A stretch of 64,000 nt of DNA from Verminephrobacter eiseniae EF01-2 (lineage in GTDB: Bacteria; Pseudomonadota; Gammaproteobacteria; Burkholderiales; Burkholderiaceae_C): NCBI RefSeq assembly GCF_000015565.1, contig NC_008786.1, positions 5,010,501-5,074,500 on the forward strand, in the 5' to 3' direction. Positions within the stretch are counted from its first letter, which is position 1; every line of letters starts with the position of its first letter. The notes under the pieces were generated by a model. The model was not told where the DNA came from, ran no database searches, and was given only the letters and a program-made list of their open reading frames with translations. The position numbers were made by a program, and so were the translations under genes. Below, piece after piece: positions 36,899-46,809 of the stretch.

Positions 36899-37462
36899 AT
36901 GGATTCATTGCAAAACCACCCGGTGTTTCACGGCACCACCATTTTGAGCGTGCGCCGCCAGACGCCCCAGGGCGTGCAGGTGGCCATTGGCGGCGATGGC
37001 CAGGTCACGCTCGGCGCCATCGTCGTCAAGGGCACGGCCCGCAAGGTGCGCAAGCTGCACCACGGCAAGGTGCTGGCCGGTTTCGCCGGCGCCACCGCCG
37101 ATGCCTTCACGCTGTTCGAGCGCTTCGAGGCCAAGCTCGACAAGCACCAGGGCCACCTGGTGCGCTCGGCCATCGAACTGACCAAGGACTGGCGCACCGA
37201 CCGTGTGCTGCGCCGCCTCGAGGCCATGCTGGCCGTGGCCGATCAGGAGTCCTCGCTGATCATCACCGGCAATGGCGATGTGCTCGAACCCGAGCAGGGC
37301 ATCATCGCGATTGGCTCGGGCGGCGCCTATGCGAACGCCGCCGCCAAGGCCCTGCTCAACCACACCGATCTGAGCGCGGCGGACATCGTCAAGCAGGCGC
37401 TGGAAATTGCGGGCGAACTGTGCATCTACACCAACATGCACCACACGATAGAAACGCTCTGA
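36899..37462 (+). CDS. hslV: ATP-dependent protease peptidase subunit HslV
   Basis: 187 aa. The N-terminus [12 protein letters not shown] is removed to expose the catalytic Thr of [28 protein letters not shown] and [20 protein letters not shown] are typical of the proteasome-like beta fold. It forms a dodecamer capped by HslU (ClpY), encoded 120 bp downstream. The start at 36899 lacks a strong Shine-Dalgarno but gives the expected propeptide. Confidence 0.96.
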   Translation: MDSLQNHPVFHGTTILSVRRQTPQGVQVAIGGDGQVTLGAIVVKGTARKVRKLHHGKVLAGFAGATADAFTLFERFEAKLDKHQGHLVRSAIELTKDWRTDRVLRRLEAMLAVADQESSLIITGNGDVLEPEQGIIAIGSGGAYANAAAKALLNHTDLSAADIVKQALEIAGELCIYTNMHHTIETL

Positions 37463-37582
37463 GTGCATTGCCGATCGGCGCCATCGGGTGCGCGCCGGGG
37501 GCCGCAAATTACTCTTTTTCTCATAGCTACAGGCGCCTGATTCGTCTGCGCCTGTGCGTTGTCCGATACCAGGAAAACCACC

Positions 37583-38908
37583 ATGACTTCGATGACCCCC
37601 CAGGAGATCGTCTCCGAGCTCGACAAGCACATCGTCGGCCAGTCGAGCGCCAAGCGCGCCGTGGCGATTGCGCTGCGCAACCGCTGGCGCCGCCAGCAGG
37701 TGCAAGGCAGTCTGCGCCAGGAGATTACGCCCAAGAACATCCTGATGATAGGCCCCACCGGCGTGGGCAAGACCGAAATTGCCCGCCGTCTGGCCAAACT
37801 GGCCGATGCGCCCTTCATCAAGGTCGAGGCCACCAAATTCACCGAGGTGGGCTATGTGGGCAAGGATGTCGACTCCATCATCCGCGACCTGGCCGACATG
37901 GCGGTCAAGCAGACGCGCGAGTCCGAGATGAAAAAGGTGCGCGCCCGCGCCGAGGACGCCGCCGAGGATCGCATCCTGGATGTGCTGATCCCGCCGCCCC
38001 GGGGTGCTGACGGCGCCGAGCCGGCAGCCGACGGCACGACGCGGCAGATGTTTCGCAAAAAGCTGCGCGAAGGCTTGCTCGACGACAAGGACATCGAGAT
38101 CGACGTCACCGAAAGCCGCCCGCATCTGGAAATCATGGGCCCCCAGGGCATGGAGGAAATGACCGAGCAACTGCGCAGCATGTTCAGCCAGTTCGGGCAG
38201 GACAAGCGCCGCACGCGCAAGCTCAAGATCGCCGAGGCGATGAAACTGCTCACCGACGAAGAGGCCGGCAAGTTGGTCAACGAAGAGGAGATCAAGACCC
38301 GGGCACTGGCCAATGCCGAGCAAAACGGCATCGTCTTCATCGACGAAATCGACAAGGTCGCCACGCGCCAGGAAACCAGCGGTGCCGACGTGTCGCGCCA
38401 GGGCGTGCAGCGCGATCTGCTGCCGCTGGTCGAGGGCACCACGGTGTCGACCAAGTACGGGATGATCAAGACCGACCACATCCTGTTCATCGCCTCCGGG
38501 GCCTTTCACCTGTCGCGGCCCAGCGACCTGATTCCCGAGTTGCAGGGGCGCTTTCCGATCCGGGTCGAGCTCGAATCGCTGTCGGTGCAGGACTTCGAGG
38601 CGATTTTGACCCAGACCCACGCCTCGCTGGTCAAGCAATACCAGGCCCTGCTGGCGACCGAAGACGTGACGCTGGCGTTCGTGCCGCAAGGCATCACGCG
38701 GCTGGCGTGCATCGCTTTCGAGGTCAACGAGCGCACCGAGAACATCGGCGCGCGCCGCCTGTCCACCGTGATGGAGCGGCTGCTCGACGAGGTCAGTTTC
38801 GACGCCACGCGGCTGTCGGGCCAGACGGTCACCATCGATGAGGGCTATGTGGACCAGCGTCTGCAGCAGCTCAGCCTGAACGAGGATCTGTCGCGCTACA
38901 TCTTGTGA
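37583..38908 (+). CDS. hslU: ATP-dependent protease ATPase subunit HslU
   Basis: 441 aa from ATG 37583 with AGGAAA upstream. AAA+ unfoldase of the HslUV protease. [20 protein letters not shown], Walker [15 protein letters not shown], the pore motif [19 protein letters not shown], Walker [13 protein letters not shown], the I-domain in between, and the C-terminal end [16 protein letters not shown], which inserts into HslV. Confidence 0.97.
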   Translation: MTSMTPQEIVSELDKHIVGQSSAKRAVAIALRNRWRRQQVQGSLRQEITPKNILMIGPTGVGKTEIARRLAKLADAPFIKVEATKFTEVGYVGKDVDSIIRDLADMAVKQTRESEMKKVRARAEDAAEDRILDVLIPPPRGADGAEPAADGTTRQMFRKKLREGLLDDKDIEIDVTESRPHLEIMGPQGMEEMTEQLRSMFSQFGQDKRRTRKLKIAEAMKLLTDEEAGKLVNEEEIKTRALANAEQNGIVFIDEIDKVATRQETSGADVSRQGVQRDLLPLVEGTTVSTKYGMIKTDHILFIASGAFHLSRPSDLIPELQGRFPIRVELESLSVQDFEAILTQTHASLVKQYQALLATEDVTLAFVPQGITRLACIAFEVNERTENIGARRLSTVMERLLDEVSFDATRLSGQTVTIDEGYVDQRLQQLSLNEDLSRYIL

Positions 38909-39047
38909 GTCCTGCCGGCTCCCAAGCTGAGACATCACTTTGACAAACTGATGTAAGGACTTACTTATCAACGGCATTTTTTTACGCCCCCCTGCACAGG
39001 GGCGGCCAAGTCGTTGATTTCAATACAAAAATTTGTTGGGCACGCTG

Positions 39048-39075
39048 TTGTCCGGTCGGTTTTTCCTGCTACAGT
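39048..39075 (+). promoter_or_regulatory. Likely sigma70 promoter of the dcw cluster
   Basis: TTGTCC at 39048-39053, a 16-bp spacer, then TACAGT at 39070-39075 with an extended -10 TGC just before it. It is positioned to start transcription within the mraZ leader and abuts the MraZ-type repeats. Confidence 0.5.
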
Positions 39076-39108
39076 GCAAAAAAGTGCAATTAAGTGGAAA
39101 AAAGTGCC
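39074..39108 (+). promoter_or_regulatory. MraZ-type operator: four repeats at 10-bp period
   Basis: GTGCA (39074), GTGCA (39084), GTGGA (39094) and GTGCC (39104), each separated by exactly 10 bp and linked by A-rich spacers. MraZ represses its own operon by binding G-rich repeats spaced one helical turn apart upstream of mraZ; this arrangement directly after the -10 fits autorepression. Confidence 0.7.
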
Positions 39109-39153
39109 CCAGACCCTCTATATGGGCCTTGGAGGAAGTCAACCGAATCGGGA

Positions 39154-39591
39154 ATGCAGTCCGTGTTTCAAGGTGCCTCGTCGCTCAGCCTGGATGCGAA
39201 GGGTCGGCTGTCCGTGCCGACCCGGCACCGTGACGTCCTGGTGGCCACCGCCGCCGGACTGCTGACCATCACCCGGCACCCGCACGGCTGTCTGATGCTC
39301 TTTCCCCGCCCTGAGTGGGAGAAGTTCCGCGAGCGCATCGCCGAATTGCCAATGTCCGCCCAATGGTGGAAGCGCATCTTCCTGGGCAATGCGATGGATG
39401 TGGAGATCGATGCCACGGGCCGGGTGTTGATCTCGCCCGAATTGCGCCAGGCCGCCGGCATTGCCAAAGACACCATGCTGCTGGGCATGGGCCGGCATTT
39501 CGAGCTGTGGGACAAGGCCAGCTACGAAGCGCAGGAAGCCCAAGCGATGCAAGGCGCGATGCCTGATGTCTTCAAGGACTTCTCCTTTTGA
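39154..39591 (+). CDS. mraZ: Transcriptional regulator MraZ
   Basis: 145 aa. Two AbrB-like/SpoVT DNA-binding repeats: [20 protein letters not shown] near the N-terminus and [20 protein letters not shown] mid-protein, each with the DxxGR signature. First gene of the division and cell-wall cluster, which it represses. The ATG at 39154 gives the usual N-terminus; an in-frame ATG at 39094 lies within the operator and is unlikely. Confidence 0.94.
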   Translation: MQSVFQGASSLSLDAKGRLSVPTRHRDVLVATAAGLLTITRHPHGCLMLFPRPEWEKFRERIAELPMSAQWWKRIFLGNAMDVEIDATGRVLISPELRQAAGIAKDTMLLGMGRHFELWDKASYEAQEAQAMQGAMPDVFKDFSF

Positions 39592-39599
39592 GGCGCGCC

Positions 39600-40604
39600 G
39601 TGTCATCCGCCCCGTGCCACACCACCGTCTTGCGCGAGCCAGCCGTCGATGCGCTGCTGGCGCGCGCCGGGCCTGCGCCGGCGGGCACCTGGGTGGATGC
39701 GACCTTCGGGCGCGGCGGGCACACGCGCCTGATCCTGTGCCGGCTGGGGCCGCAGGGGCGGCTCGTGGCCTTCGACAAGGACCCCGAGGCCATCGCCGAA
39801 GCAATGCGCATCACCGATGCGCGTTTTTCCATCCGGCACCAGGGTTTTGGCCAGTTGGGGCAGTTGCCCGCCGGCAGTCTCGCCGGGGTGTTGATGGATC
39901 TGGGGGTGAGTTCGCCCCAGATCGACAGCCCCGAGCGGGGTTTCAGTTTCCGTTTCGACGGCCCGCTGGACATGCGCATGGACACCACGCGCGGCCTCAG
40001 CGCAGCCGATTGGCTCGCCACGGCCGACGCCGGGCAGATTGCGCAGGTGCTACGTGACTACGGTGAAGAACGGTTTGCTGGCCTCATTGCAAAGGCGATT
40101 GTTGCGCGGCGCCAGGCCCGAGGGCCACTGGCGCGCACCGCCGAACTGGCCGATCTCGTGGCTGGCGCGGTCAAGACCCGCGAGCCAGGCCAGAACCCGG
40201 CCACGCGCACCTTTCAGGCTCTTCGGATTTTCATCAACGCCGAGCTTGAAGAACTGCAACAGGCGTTAGCGGCCAGCCTCCTGGTGCTACAACCCGGTGG
40301 CCGGTTGGTGGTGCTCAGCTTTCACTCGCTGGAAGACCGCATCGTCAAGCAGTTCATCGCCAGGCATTCGCGCCAGCCGTTTGATCGCCGGGTGCCGTTT
40401 GCCGCACCGCAGGCCATGCAACTGCTGGCGCTGGCGCGTGTGCGGCCCGACGCCGCCGAAGTGGCGGCCAACCCGCGCGCGCGCAGCGCAATCATGCGCG
40501 TGGCCGAGCGCACGCAGGCACACGGGGCCGAGCGCTCCGATATGCGCCGGGCCGAACGCCCCGATGCGCGCCGGGCCGAACATGGCGAGGTCTTGCCGCC
40601 ATGA
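39600..40604 (+). CDS. rsmH: 16S rRNA (cytosine1402-N4)-methyltransferase RsmH
   Basis: 334 aa from GTG 39600, 8 bp after mraZ. SAM-binding motif [16 protein letters not shown], then [40 protein letters not shown] and [11 protein letters not shown], all diagnostic. The C-terminal part has [19 protein letters not shown] and [21 protein letters not shown] overlapping the mraZ stop (39588) is an alternative. Ends in an ATGA overlap with ftsL. Confidence 0.95.
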   Translation: MSSAPCHTTVLREPAVDALLARAGPAPAGTWVDATFGRGGHTRLILCRLGPQGRLVAFDKDPEAIAEAMRITDARFSIRHQGFGQLGQLPAGSLAGVLMDLGVSSPQIDSPERGFSFRFDGPLDMRMDTTRGLSAADWLATADAGQIAQVLRDYGEERFAGLIAKAIVARRQARGPLARTAELADLVAGAVKTREPGQNPATRTFQALRIFINAELEELQQALAASLLVLQPGGRLVVLSFHSLEDRIVKQFIARHSRQPFDRRVPFAAPQAMQLLALARVRPDAAEVAANPRARSAIMRVAERTQAHGAERSDMRRAERPDARRAEHGEVLPP

Positions 40605-40918
40605 CCCGCTTGAACCTGGTGCTGCTGCTGACGGTGCTGGCCAGTGCACTCTATCTGGTGCACATCCAGTACGAGTCGCGCCGGCTGTTCACCGCGCTCG
40701 ACCGTGCCCACACCCAGGCGCTCCGTCTGGAGACCGAGCACCAGCGCCTGCAAGTGGAAAAGCGCGCGCAGGCCACGTCGCTGCGGATCGAAAAAATGGC
40801 CCGTGGCCCGCTGAACATGCGGCTGGTCACGCCCGCGATCACCCGCTATGTGTCCGACCCGCAAGGGATGGCGCCGGGCGCCGGCTCCACCTTTGCGTCC
40901 GAAGGTGCGCAGCCATGA
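40601..40918 (+). CDS. ftsL: Cell division protein FtsL
   Basis: 105 aa bitopic protein. N-terminal membrane segment [20 protein letters not shown], then a leucine-zipper-like coiled coil ([20 protein letters not shown] and [16 protein letters not shown]) in the periplasm. Forms the FtsQLB complex. Identified by size, topology and position between rsmH and ftsI; overlaps both by 4 nt. Confidence 0.92.
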   Translation: MTRLNLVLLLTVLASALYLVHIQYESRRLFTALDRAHTQALRLETEHQRLQVEKRAQATSLRIEKMARGPLNMRLVTPAITRYVSDPQGMAPGAGSTFASEGAQP

Positions 40919-42657
40919 GCCGCAGCGTGCTCTACACCTTGAGCCCGTTGCTGGCCAGCAAGACGCCGGTATGGCGCAGCAAGCTCATCGTGGCGCTGAT
41001 TGCGCTGGGCTTTGTCGGGCTGGGCGCGCGCGCGGCCCATGTGCAGGTGTTCGACAATGCCTTCTTCCAGCGCCAGGGCGAGGTGCGCTTTGCCCGCACA
41101 CTGGCGTTGCCCGCCAACCGCGGCCGAATTTTGGATCGCAACGGCCTGCTCCTGGCTTCCAGCGTTCCTGCGGCCAGCATCTGGGCCATCCCCGAAGACG
41201 TGCTCCAGGACAGCCCCGCAGACCGCGCCAAGCTCGGGCAGTTGGCCGGGTTGCTGGACATGCCGCAGGCCGAATTGCAGAAAAAGCTGGCCGATGAGGA
41301 CAAGAGCTTTGTCTGGATCAAGCGCCAACTCGACTGGGAGCAGGGCCAGCGCATTGCCGCGCTCGACATCAAGGGCATCTACCAGCGCAAGGAATACAAG
41401 CGCCAATACCCCGAGGGCGAGGCCGCCGCCCATGTGGTCGGCTTTACCAATGTGGAGGACCAGGGCCAGGAAGGGGTGGAACTGGCCTTCGACGCGCTGC
41501 TGGCCGGCAAGGCCGGCTCGCGCCGCGTGATCAAGGACCGGTTCGGCCGCGTGGTCGAAGGCGTGGGCGAAACCATGCCCCCGGTCGATGGCCGCGACAT
41601 GCAGTTGTCGATCGACAGCAAGGTGCAGTTTTTTGCCTACCAGAAACTGCGCGATCAGGTCATGGCCCACAAGGCCAAGGCCGGCAGCGTGGTGGTGCTC
41701 GACGCCCATACCGGCGAGGTGCTGGCACTGGCCAATTACCCGAGCTACCTGCCCGAGCAGCGCCAGGGCCTGAGCGGCGAGCAACTGCGCAACCGCGCGC
41801 TGACCGACGTGTTCGAGCCCGGCTCGACGATCAAGCCGTTCACCGTCGGCCTGGCGCTGGACAGCGGCCGCGTGCGCCCCGAGACCATCGTCGACACCAG
41901 CCCGGGGCGCACCACGGTCACCGGCTTGACCATCTCCGACACGCACAACTACGGCCTGCTCACGGTCGAGGGGGTGATACAGAAGTCGAGCAACGTCGGC
42001 GTGACCAAGATCGCAATGCAGATGCCGGCGCGCGAGATGTGGGAGACCTTCTCGGCCGCCGGCTTCGGGCAAAAGCCGCAACTGCGCTTTCCCGGCGTGG
42101 TGACCGGGCGGCTGCGCCCGTACAAAAGCTGGCGCCCGATCGAGCAGGCCACCATGGCCTATGGCTACGGCCTGTCGGCCAGCCTGTTCCAGATGGCGCG
42201 CTCGTACACCGTGTTTGCCAACGCAGGCCGGGTGATTCCGGCCACGATACTCAAGAGCGACGCAGCCGCCGTGGGCGTGCCGGTGTTCTCCGAACGCACG
42301 GCGACCCAAGTGCGCAAGATGCTGCAAATGGCCGCAGGCCCGGGCGGCACCGGCCAGAAGGCGCAGACCGTGGGCTACTCGGTCGGCGGCAAGTCGGGCA
42401 CCGCGCGCAAGCAGGTGGGCAAGAACTACGCCTCGGGCAAATACCGCGCCTGGTTCACCGGCATGGCCCCGATAGACCAGCCGCGCATCATCGTCGCGGT
42501 GATGATCGACGAGCCCGGCAACGGCCAGTTCTACGGCGGCGCGGTGGCCGCGCCGGTGTTCAGCAGCGTCGTGCAGCAAACGCTGCGCATGTTGGGCGTG
42601 CCGCCCGATCAGGCCGTCAAGCCGCAGATCGTGGCCCACGTGCAGGAGCCGCTGTGA
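40915..42657 (+). CDS. ftsI: Peptidoglycan D,D-transpeptidase FtsI (PBP3)
   Basis: 580 aa. Septal transpeptidase anchored by one N-terminal helix (LIVALIALGFVGLGARAAHV). The PBP dimer domain is followed by a transpeptidase domain with SxxK in EPGSTIKPF (Ser about 304), SxN in QKSSNVGVTK, and KSG in VGGKSGTARK. Works with FtsW, encoded later in the cluster. The stop TGA and the murE ATG share one base (TGATG). Confidence 0.97.
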   Translation: MSRSVLYTLSPLLASKTPVWRSKLIVALIALGFVGLGARAAHVQVFDNAFFQRQGEVRFARTLALPANRGRILDRNGLLLASSVPAASIWAIPEDVLQDSPADRAKLGQLAGLLDMPQAELQKKLADEDKSFVWIKRQLDWEQGQRIAALDIKGIYQRKEYKRQYPEGEAAAHVVGFTNVEDQGQEGVELAFDALLAGKAGSRRVIKDRFGRVVEGVGETMPPVDGRDMQLSIDSKVQFFAYQKLRDQVMAHKAKAGSVVVLDAHTGEVLALANYPSYLPEQRQGLSGEQLRNRALTDVFEPGSTIKPFTVGLALDSGRVRPETIVDTSPGRTTVTGLTISDTHNYGLLTVEGVIQKSSNVGVTKIAMQMPAREMWETFSAAGFGQKPQLRFPGVVTGRLRPYKSWRPIEQATMAYGYGLSASLFQMARSYTVFANAGRVIPATILKSDAAAVGVPVFSERTATQVRKMLQMAAGPGGTGQKAQTVGYSVGGKSGTARKQVGKNYASGKYRAWFTGMAPIDQPRIIVAVMIDEPGNGQFYGGAVAAPVFSSVVQQTLRMLGVPPDQAVKPQIVAHVQEPL

Positions 42658-44210
42658 TGTCTGCGCCGCTGCCTGCCCCACTGCATGTGCTGCATACGCC
42701 GCATGCGCTGCAATGCGCCGGCGCGGCCTTGCCATGGCTGCGCGCGCGCGTGAGCGGCAGTTTGCACAGCGACAGCCGCCTGATCGCCCCGGGCGACGGC
42801 TTCATCGCCTGGCCCGGCGCCAGCACCGATGGCCGCGCCCATGTGGCCGATGCCATCGCGCGCGGCGCCACGGCCTGCCTGGTCGAGCAGGCGGGCGTGG
42901 CGGCCTTTGCGTTCCCGGCTGCGCCTGGCGCCAGCCTGGCCAGCCTGCCGGGCCTGAAGGCCGCCGCCGGACCGATCGCCGCGCAGTGGTTCGATCAGCC
43001 GAGCCGCCAGCTCGATGTGCTGGCCGTCACCGGCACCAACGGCAAGACCAGCACCGCATGGTGGCTGGCCGACGCTTTGAATGGGCGCGCAAAAAGCCCG
43101 GTCTGCGCGCTGGCGGGCACCCTGGGCCTGGGGGTTCCCCCGGTGCTGGAAACCGCCGGCATGACCACGCCCGACCCGCTGCGCTTGCAGCGCGCACTGC
43201 GCCAATTTGTCGATCGGGGTCTGTCGGCCTGCGCCATCGAGGCCTCGTCGATCGGCCTGGAGCAGGGGCGGCTGGCGGGCACGCAGATTCGCGCGGCCAT
43301 CTTCACCAATTGCACGCAGGACCATCTGGACTACCACGGCAGCATGGCCGCTTACTGGCGCGCCAAGCGGGCCTTGTTCGACTGGCCCGGGTTGCAAGCG
43401 GCGGTGATCAATATCGACGACCCGGCGGGAGCGCAACTGCATGCCGAACTGGCAGGCCGGGTGCCGGATTTGTGGAGCATTTCGACCCAAGGCCCGGCCC
43501 GCCTTGCCGCGCGCGACATCACGCTGGCGGCGCAGGGCCTGCGCTGCACGGTGCGCGAAGGTGCCGCGCCGCAGCGGCTGACGACCCGGGTGATCGGCCA
43601 CTACAACCTGCAGAACCTGCTGGCGGTGCTGGCCACGCTGCGCAGCCTGGGCTGGCCGCTGGCCGAGGCGCTGCAGGCCGGCGCAGGCTTGCAGCCCGTG
43701 CCGGGCCGCATGCAGCAGTTGGCGCTGGCGGGCCAGCCGCTGGTGGTCGTGGACTATGCCCATACCCCCGATGCGCTGGCCAAAGCCCTGCAGGCCCTGC
43801 GCCCGCTGGCCGCCCGGCGGGCTGGCAGGCTGTGGTGCGTGTTTGGCTGCGGCGGCGACCGCGATGCCGGCAAGCGCCCGCTGATGGGCGCAGCCGCCGA
43901 GCAGCAGGCCGACCGACTGCTGCTGACCAGCGACAACCCGCGCAGCGAAGACCCGGACGCGATCTTGCGCCAGATCCTGCAAGGCATCAGCCGCCGCCGC
44001 GCCGTGCGCACCGAGCCCGACCGCGCCGCCGCGATCGCGCAGGCCGTGGCCGAGGCCGCGCCCGCCGATGTGCTGCTGATTGCCGGCAAGGGCCACGAAG
44101 ACAGCCAGGAAGTGGCCGGCGTGCGCCGGCCATTTTCCGATTGGGCCCACGCGCAGCGCGCCATGCAGGCCCGGCAGCGCGCCGTGCCGCCCCGGGGAGC
44201 CGGCGCATGA
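42657..44210 (+). CDS. murE: UDP-MurNAc-L-Ala-D-Glu:meso-DAP ligase MurE
   Basis: 517 aa. Adds meso-diaminopimelate to the peptidoglycan precursor. N-terminal HSDSRLIAPGDGFIAWPG, ATP-binding GTNGKTSTAWWLADAL, FTNCTQDHLDYHGSMAAYW, VVVDYAHTPDALAKAL and the DAP-specific DNPRSEDPDAILRQIL. DapF, encoded 13 kb upstream, makes its substrate. Overlaps murF by ATGA. Confidence 0.97.
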   Translation: MSAPLPAPLHVLHTPHALQCAGAALPWLRARVSGSLHSDSRLIAPGDGFIAWPGASTDGRAHVADAIARGATACLVEQAGVAAFAFPAAPGASLASLPGLKAAAGPIAAQWFDQPSRQLDVLAVTGTNGKTSTAWWLADALNGRAKSPVCALAGTLGLGVPPVLETAGMTTPDPLRLQRALRQFVDRGLSACAIEASSIGLEQGRLAGTQIRAAIFTNCTQDHLDYHGSMAAYWRAKRALFDWPGLQAAVINIDDPAGAQLHAELAGRVPDLWSISTQGPARLAARDITLAAQGLRCTVREGAAPQRLTTRVIGHYNLQNLLAVLATLRSLGWPLAEALQAGAGLQPVPGRMQQLALAGQPLVVVDYAHTPDALAKALQALRPLAARRAGRLWCVFGCGGDRDAGKRPLMGAAAEQQADRLLLTSDNPRSEDPDAILRQILQGISRRRAVRTEPDRAAAIAQAVAEAAPADVLLIAGKGHEDSQEVAGVRRPFSDWAHAQRAMQARQRAVPPRGAGA

Positions 44211-45634
44211 TCGAGCAGCCCCGGCCCGAACCCATGTCCACACCCGTGCCCAGGCCCGCGATGATGACGCTGCAACAGGCTTTTGCCCTGCTGCAACCGC
44301 GCATACCTGCGGCCCGCCTGGTGGGCGCCGGCGCCACGCCTGTGGCGCGCGTGCACACCGATACGCGCACGGTGCAGGCCGGCGATCTTTTCGTTGCGCT
44401 GCGGGGCCCGCGCTTTGACGCCCACGCCTTTCTGGCCCAGGCCCGTGCCGGTGGCGCGGCAGCGGCGCTGGCGCAGGGGGGGCTGGCGGACGCCGGTCTG
44501 CCGGGCATCGAGGTGCCCGACAGCCTGGCCGCGCTGGCGCTTTTGGCGGCGGGCTGGCGGGCGCAGTTCGACCTGCCGCTGATCGCGGTGACGGGCAGCA
44601 ACGGCAAGACCACGGTAACGCAGATGGTGGCGGCCATATTGCGCGCCTGGCAGGGCGATGCGGCCTTGGCCACGCAGGGCAACTTCAACAACGCGATCGG
44701 CCTGCCGCTGACGCTGCTGCGCCTGCGCGCCCGGCATACGGTCGCAGTGGTCGAGTTGGGCATGAACCACCCGGGCGAGATCGCCGCGCTGGCCGGCATC
44801 GCGCAGCCCGGCGTGGCGCTGGTCAACAACGCGCAGCGTGAGCATCTGGAGTTCATGCACAGCGTGGCGGCCGTGGCGCGCGAGAACGGCTCGGTGTTCG
44901 CCAGCCTGCCGGCCCACGGGGTGGCCGTGTTCCCGGCAGACGACGACTACCAGGCGCTGTGGCAGGAACTGGCAGCCGGCCGCGAATGCCTGCGCTTTGG
45001 CGCCGGCGGGGCCGTCGATGGCGCCGACGCGCGCTGGGTCGATGGCGCCTGGGCGCTGACCCTGGCCACGCCGCAAGGCCCGGTCACGACACGCTTGCAC
45101 ATCGCCGGGCGGCACAACGTCGGCAATGCGCTGGCCGCCGCCGCCTGCGCGCTGGCCGCCGGCGCGCCGCTGGCCGCGCTGGCCCAGGGCCTGAGCGGCT
45201 TCAGCCCGGTGCCGGGCCGCTCGCGCAGTTTCAGCATCCGCCACGCGGGCCGGCAAATCAGCGTGGTCGATGACAGCTACAACGCCAACCCGGACTCGGT
45301 GCGCGCCGCCATCGCGCTGCTGGCCGAACTGCCGGCGCCGCGGCTCCTGGTGCTCGGGGACATGGCCGAGGTGGGCGCGCAGGCCGCGCAGTTGCATGCG
45401 CAGGCGGGCGCGCAGGCGCACGCTGCGGGCATCCACCGGCTGTTTGCGCTCGGCGCGCAGTCGGCGCATGCGGCATCGGCGTTTGCCGGCGCGCAGCATT
45501 TCGACAGCATCGATTCGCTGTGCGCCGCCGTGCGCCAGGCCCTGCCCGATGTCGGCAGCGTGCTGGTCAAAGGCTCCCGGAGCATGAGGATGGAGCAGGT
45601 GCTCAAAGAGATACAGGCCGGGGGTGGCGCATGA
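44207..45634 (+). CDS. murF: UDP-MurNAc-tripeptide:D-Ala-D-Ala ligase MurF
   Basis: 475 aa. Joins D-Ala-D-Ala (made by Ddl, same cluster) to UDP-MurNAc-tripeptide. [23 protein letters not shown]-binding [55 protein letters not shown] and [20 protein letters not shown]. The ATGA overlap with murE sets the start at 44207, though an internal ATG at 44234 is also possible. The stop overlaps mraY. Confidence 0.96.
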   Translation: MIEQPRPEPMSTPVPRPAMMTLQQAFALLQPRIPAARLVGAGATPVARVHTDTRTVQAGDLFVALRGPRFDAHAFLAQARAGGAAAALAQGGLADAGLPGIEVPDSLAALALLAAGWRAQFDLPLIAVTGSNGKTTVTQMVAAILRAWQGDAALATQGNFNNAIGLPLTLLRLRARHTVAVVELGMNHPGEIAALAGIAQPGVALVNNAQREHLEFMHSVAAVARENGSVFASLPAHGVAVFPADDDYQALWQELAAGRECLRFGAGGAVDGADARWVDGAWALTLATPQGPVTTRLHIAGRHNVGNALAAAACALAAGAPLAALAQGLSGFSPVPGRSRSFSIRHAGRQISVVDDSYNANPDSVRAAIALLAELPAPRLLVLGDMAEVGAQAAQLHAQAGAQAHAAGIHRLFALGAQSAHAASAFAGAQHFDSIDSLCAAVRQALPDVGSVLVKGSRSMRMEQVLKEIQAGGGA

Positions 45635-46809
45635 TGCTGCTGCTGGCGCAATGGTTGCAGGGCATGTCGTCCGAACTCGGCTTCTTGCGCGTGTTCCAGT
45701 ACCTGACCATGCGCGCCGTGCTGGCCGCACTGACGGCGCTGCTGATCGGCCTGGCGGCAGGCTCCTGGGTGATCGGCAAACTGATGGCGCTGAAGATCGG
45801 CCAGCCGATTCGCGGCTACGCGCCGCAGTCGCACCTGTCCAAGAGCGGCACGCCGACCATGGGCGGGGTGCTGATCTTGCTGTCGATTGCGCTGTCGACC
45901 CTGCTGTGGTTCGACCTGTCCAACCGCTTCGTCTGGATCGTGCTGCTGGTCACGCTCGGCTTTGGCGCCATCGGCTGGGTCGACGACTGGCGCAAGGTGG
46001 TCGACAAAAACCCCGAGGGCATGCGCTCGCGCGAGAAGTATCTCTGGCAATCGCTGATCGGGCTGATGGCGGCGCTGTACCTGGTGTTTTGCATCTCGGA
46101 GAACTCCAACGCCAAGGTGCTGGAACTGTTCATCAGTTGGATGCGCTCGGGCTTCGCGCTCGATCTGCCGCCCAAGGCCGGCTTGCAACTGCCGTTTTTC
46201 AAGGCCGTGAGCTACCCGCTGGGGGTGCTCGGCTTCGTGCTGCTGACCTACCTGGTGATCGTCGGTTCGAGCAATGCCGTGAACCTGACCGACGGGCTCG
46301 ACGGACTGGCCATCATGCCGGTGGTGATGGTCGGCTCGGCCCTGGGGGTGTTTGCCTATGTCACCGGCAGCGCGGTGTATTCCCGCTACCTGTTCTTCCC
46401 GCATATCCCCGGCTCGGGCGAGTTGCTGATCTTTTGCGCCGCGATGGCCGGCGCCGGCCTGGCCTTTCTGTGGTTCAACGCGCATCCGGCGCAGGTGTTC
46501 ATGGGCGATGTCGGCGCGCTGGCCTTGGGCGCCGCGCTGGGCACCATCGCCATCATCGTGCGCCAGGAGATCGTGCTGGCCGTGATGGGCGGCATCTTTG
46601 TCGCCGAGGCGCTGTCGGTGATGCTGCAGGTGGGCTGGTTCAAGTACACCCGGTACCGCTACGGCGAGGGCCGGCGCCTGCTCAAAATGGCGCCGCTGCA
46701 CCACCATTTCGAAAAAAGCGGCTGGAAGGAAACGCAGGTGGTGGTGCGCTTTTGGATCATCACCATGCTGCTGTGCCTGGTGGGCCTGTCGACATTGAAG
46801 CTGCGATGA
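45631..46809 (+). CDS. mraY: Phospho-MurNAc-pentapeptide transferase MraY
   Basis: 392 aa, about 10 membrane helices. Makes lipid I. Active-site segments: [36 protein letters not shown] (Asp pair), [39 protein letters not shown] and the His motif [13 protein letters not shown]. Overlaps murF and murD by 4 nt. Confidence 0.97.
   Translation: MMLLLAQWLQGMSSELGFLRVFQYLTMRAVLAALTALLIGLAAGSWVIGKLMALKIGQPIRGYAPQSHLSKSGTPTMGGVLILLSIALSTLLWFDLSNRFVWIVLLVTLGFGAIGWVDDWRKVVDKNPEGMRSREKYLWQSLIGLMAALYLVFCISENSNAKVLELFISWMRSGFALDLPPKAGLQLPFFKAVSYPLGVLGFVLLTYLVIVGSSNAVNLTDGLDGLAIMPVVMVGSALGVFAYVTGSAVYSRYLFFPHIPGSGELLIFCAAMAGAGLAFLWFNAHPAQVFMGDVGALALGAALGTIAIIVRQEIVLAVMGGIFVAEALSVMLQVGWFKYTRYRYGEGRRLLKMAPLHHHFEKSGWKETQVVVRFWIITMLLCLVGLSTLKLR

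Noticed and set aside
36905..38977. 690-aa minus-strand frame opposite hslVU
   Set aside because: Shadow of hslV and hslU, which carry all catalytic motifs.
42713..45634. 973-aa open frame covering murE and murF
   Set aside because: Its first part is the +1 shadow of murE; only the part from 44207 is real (murF).
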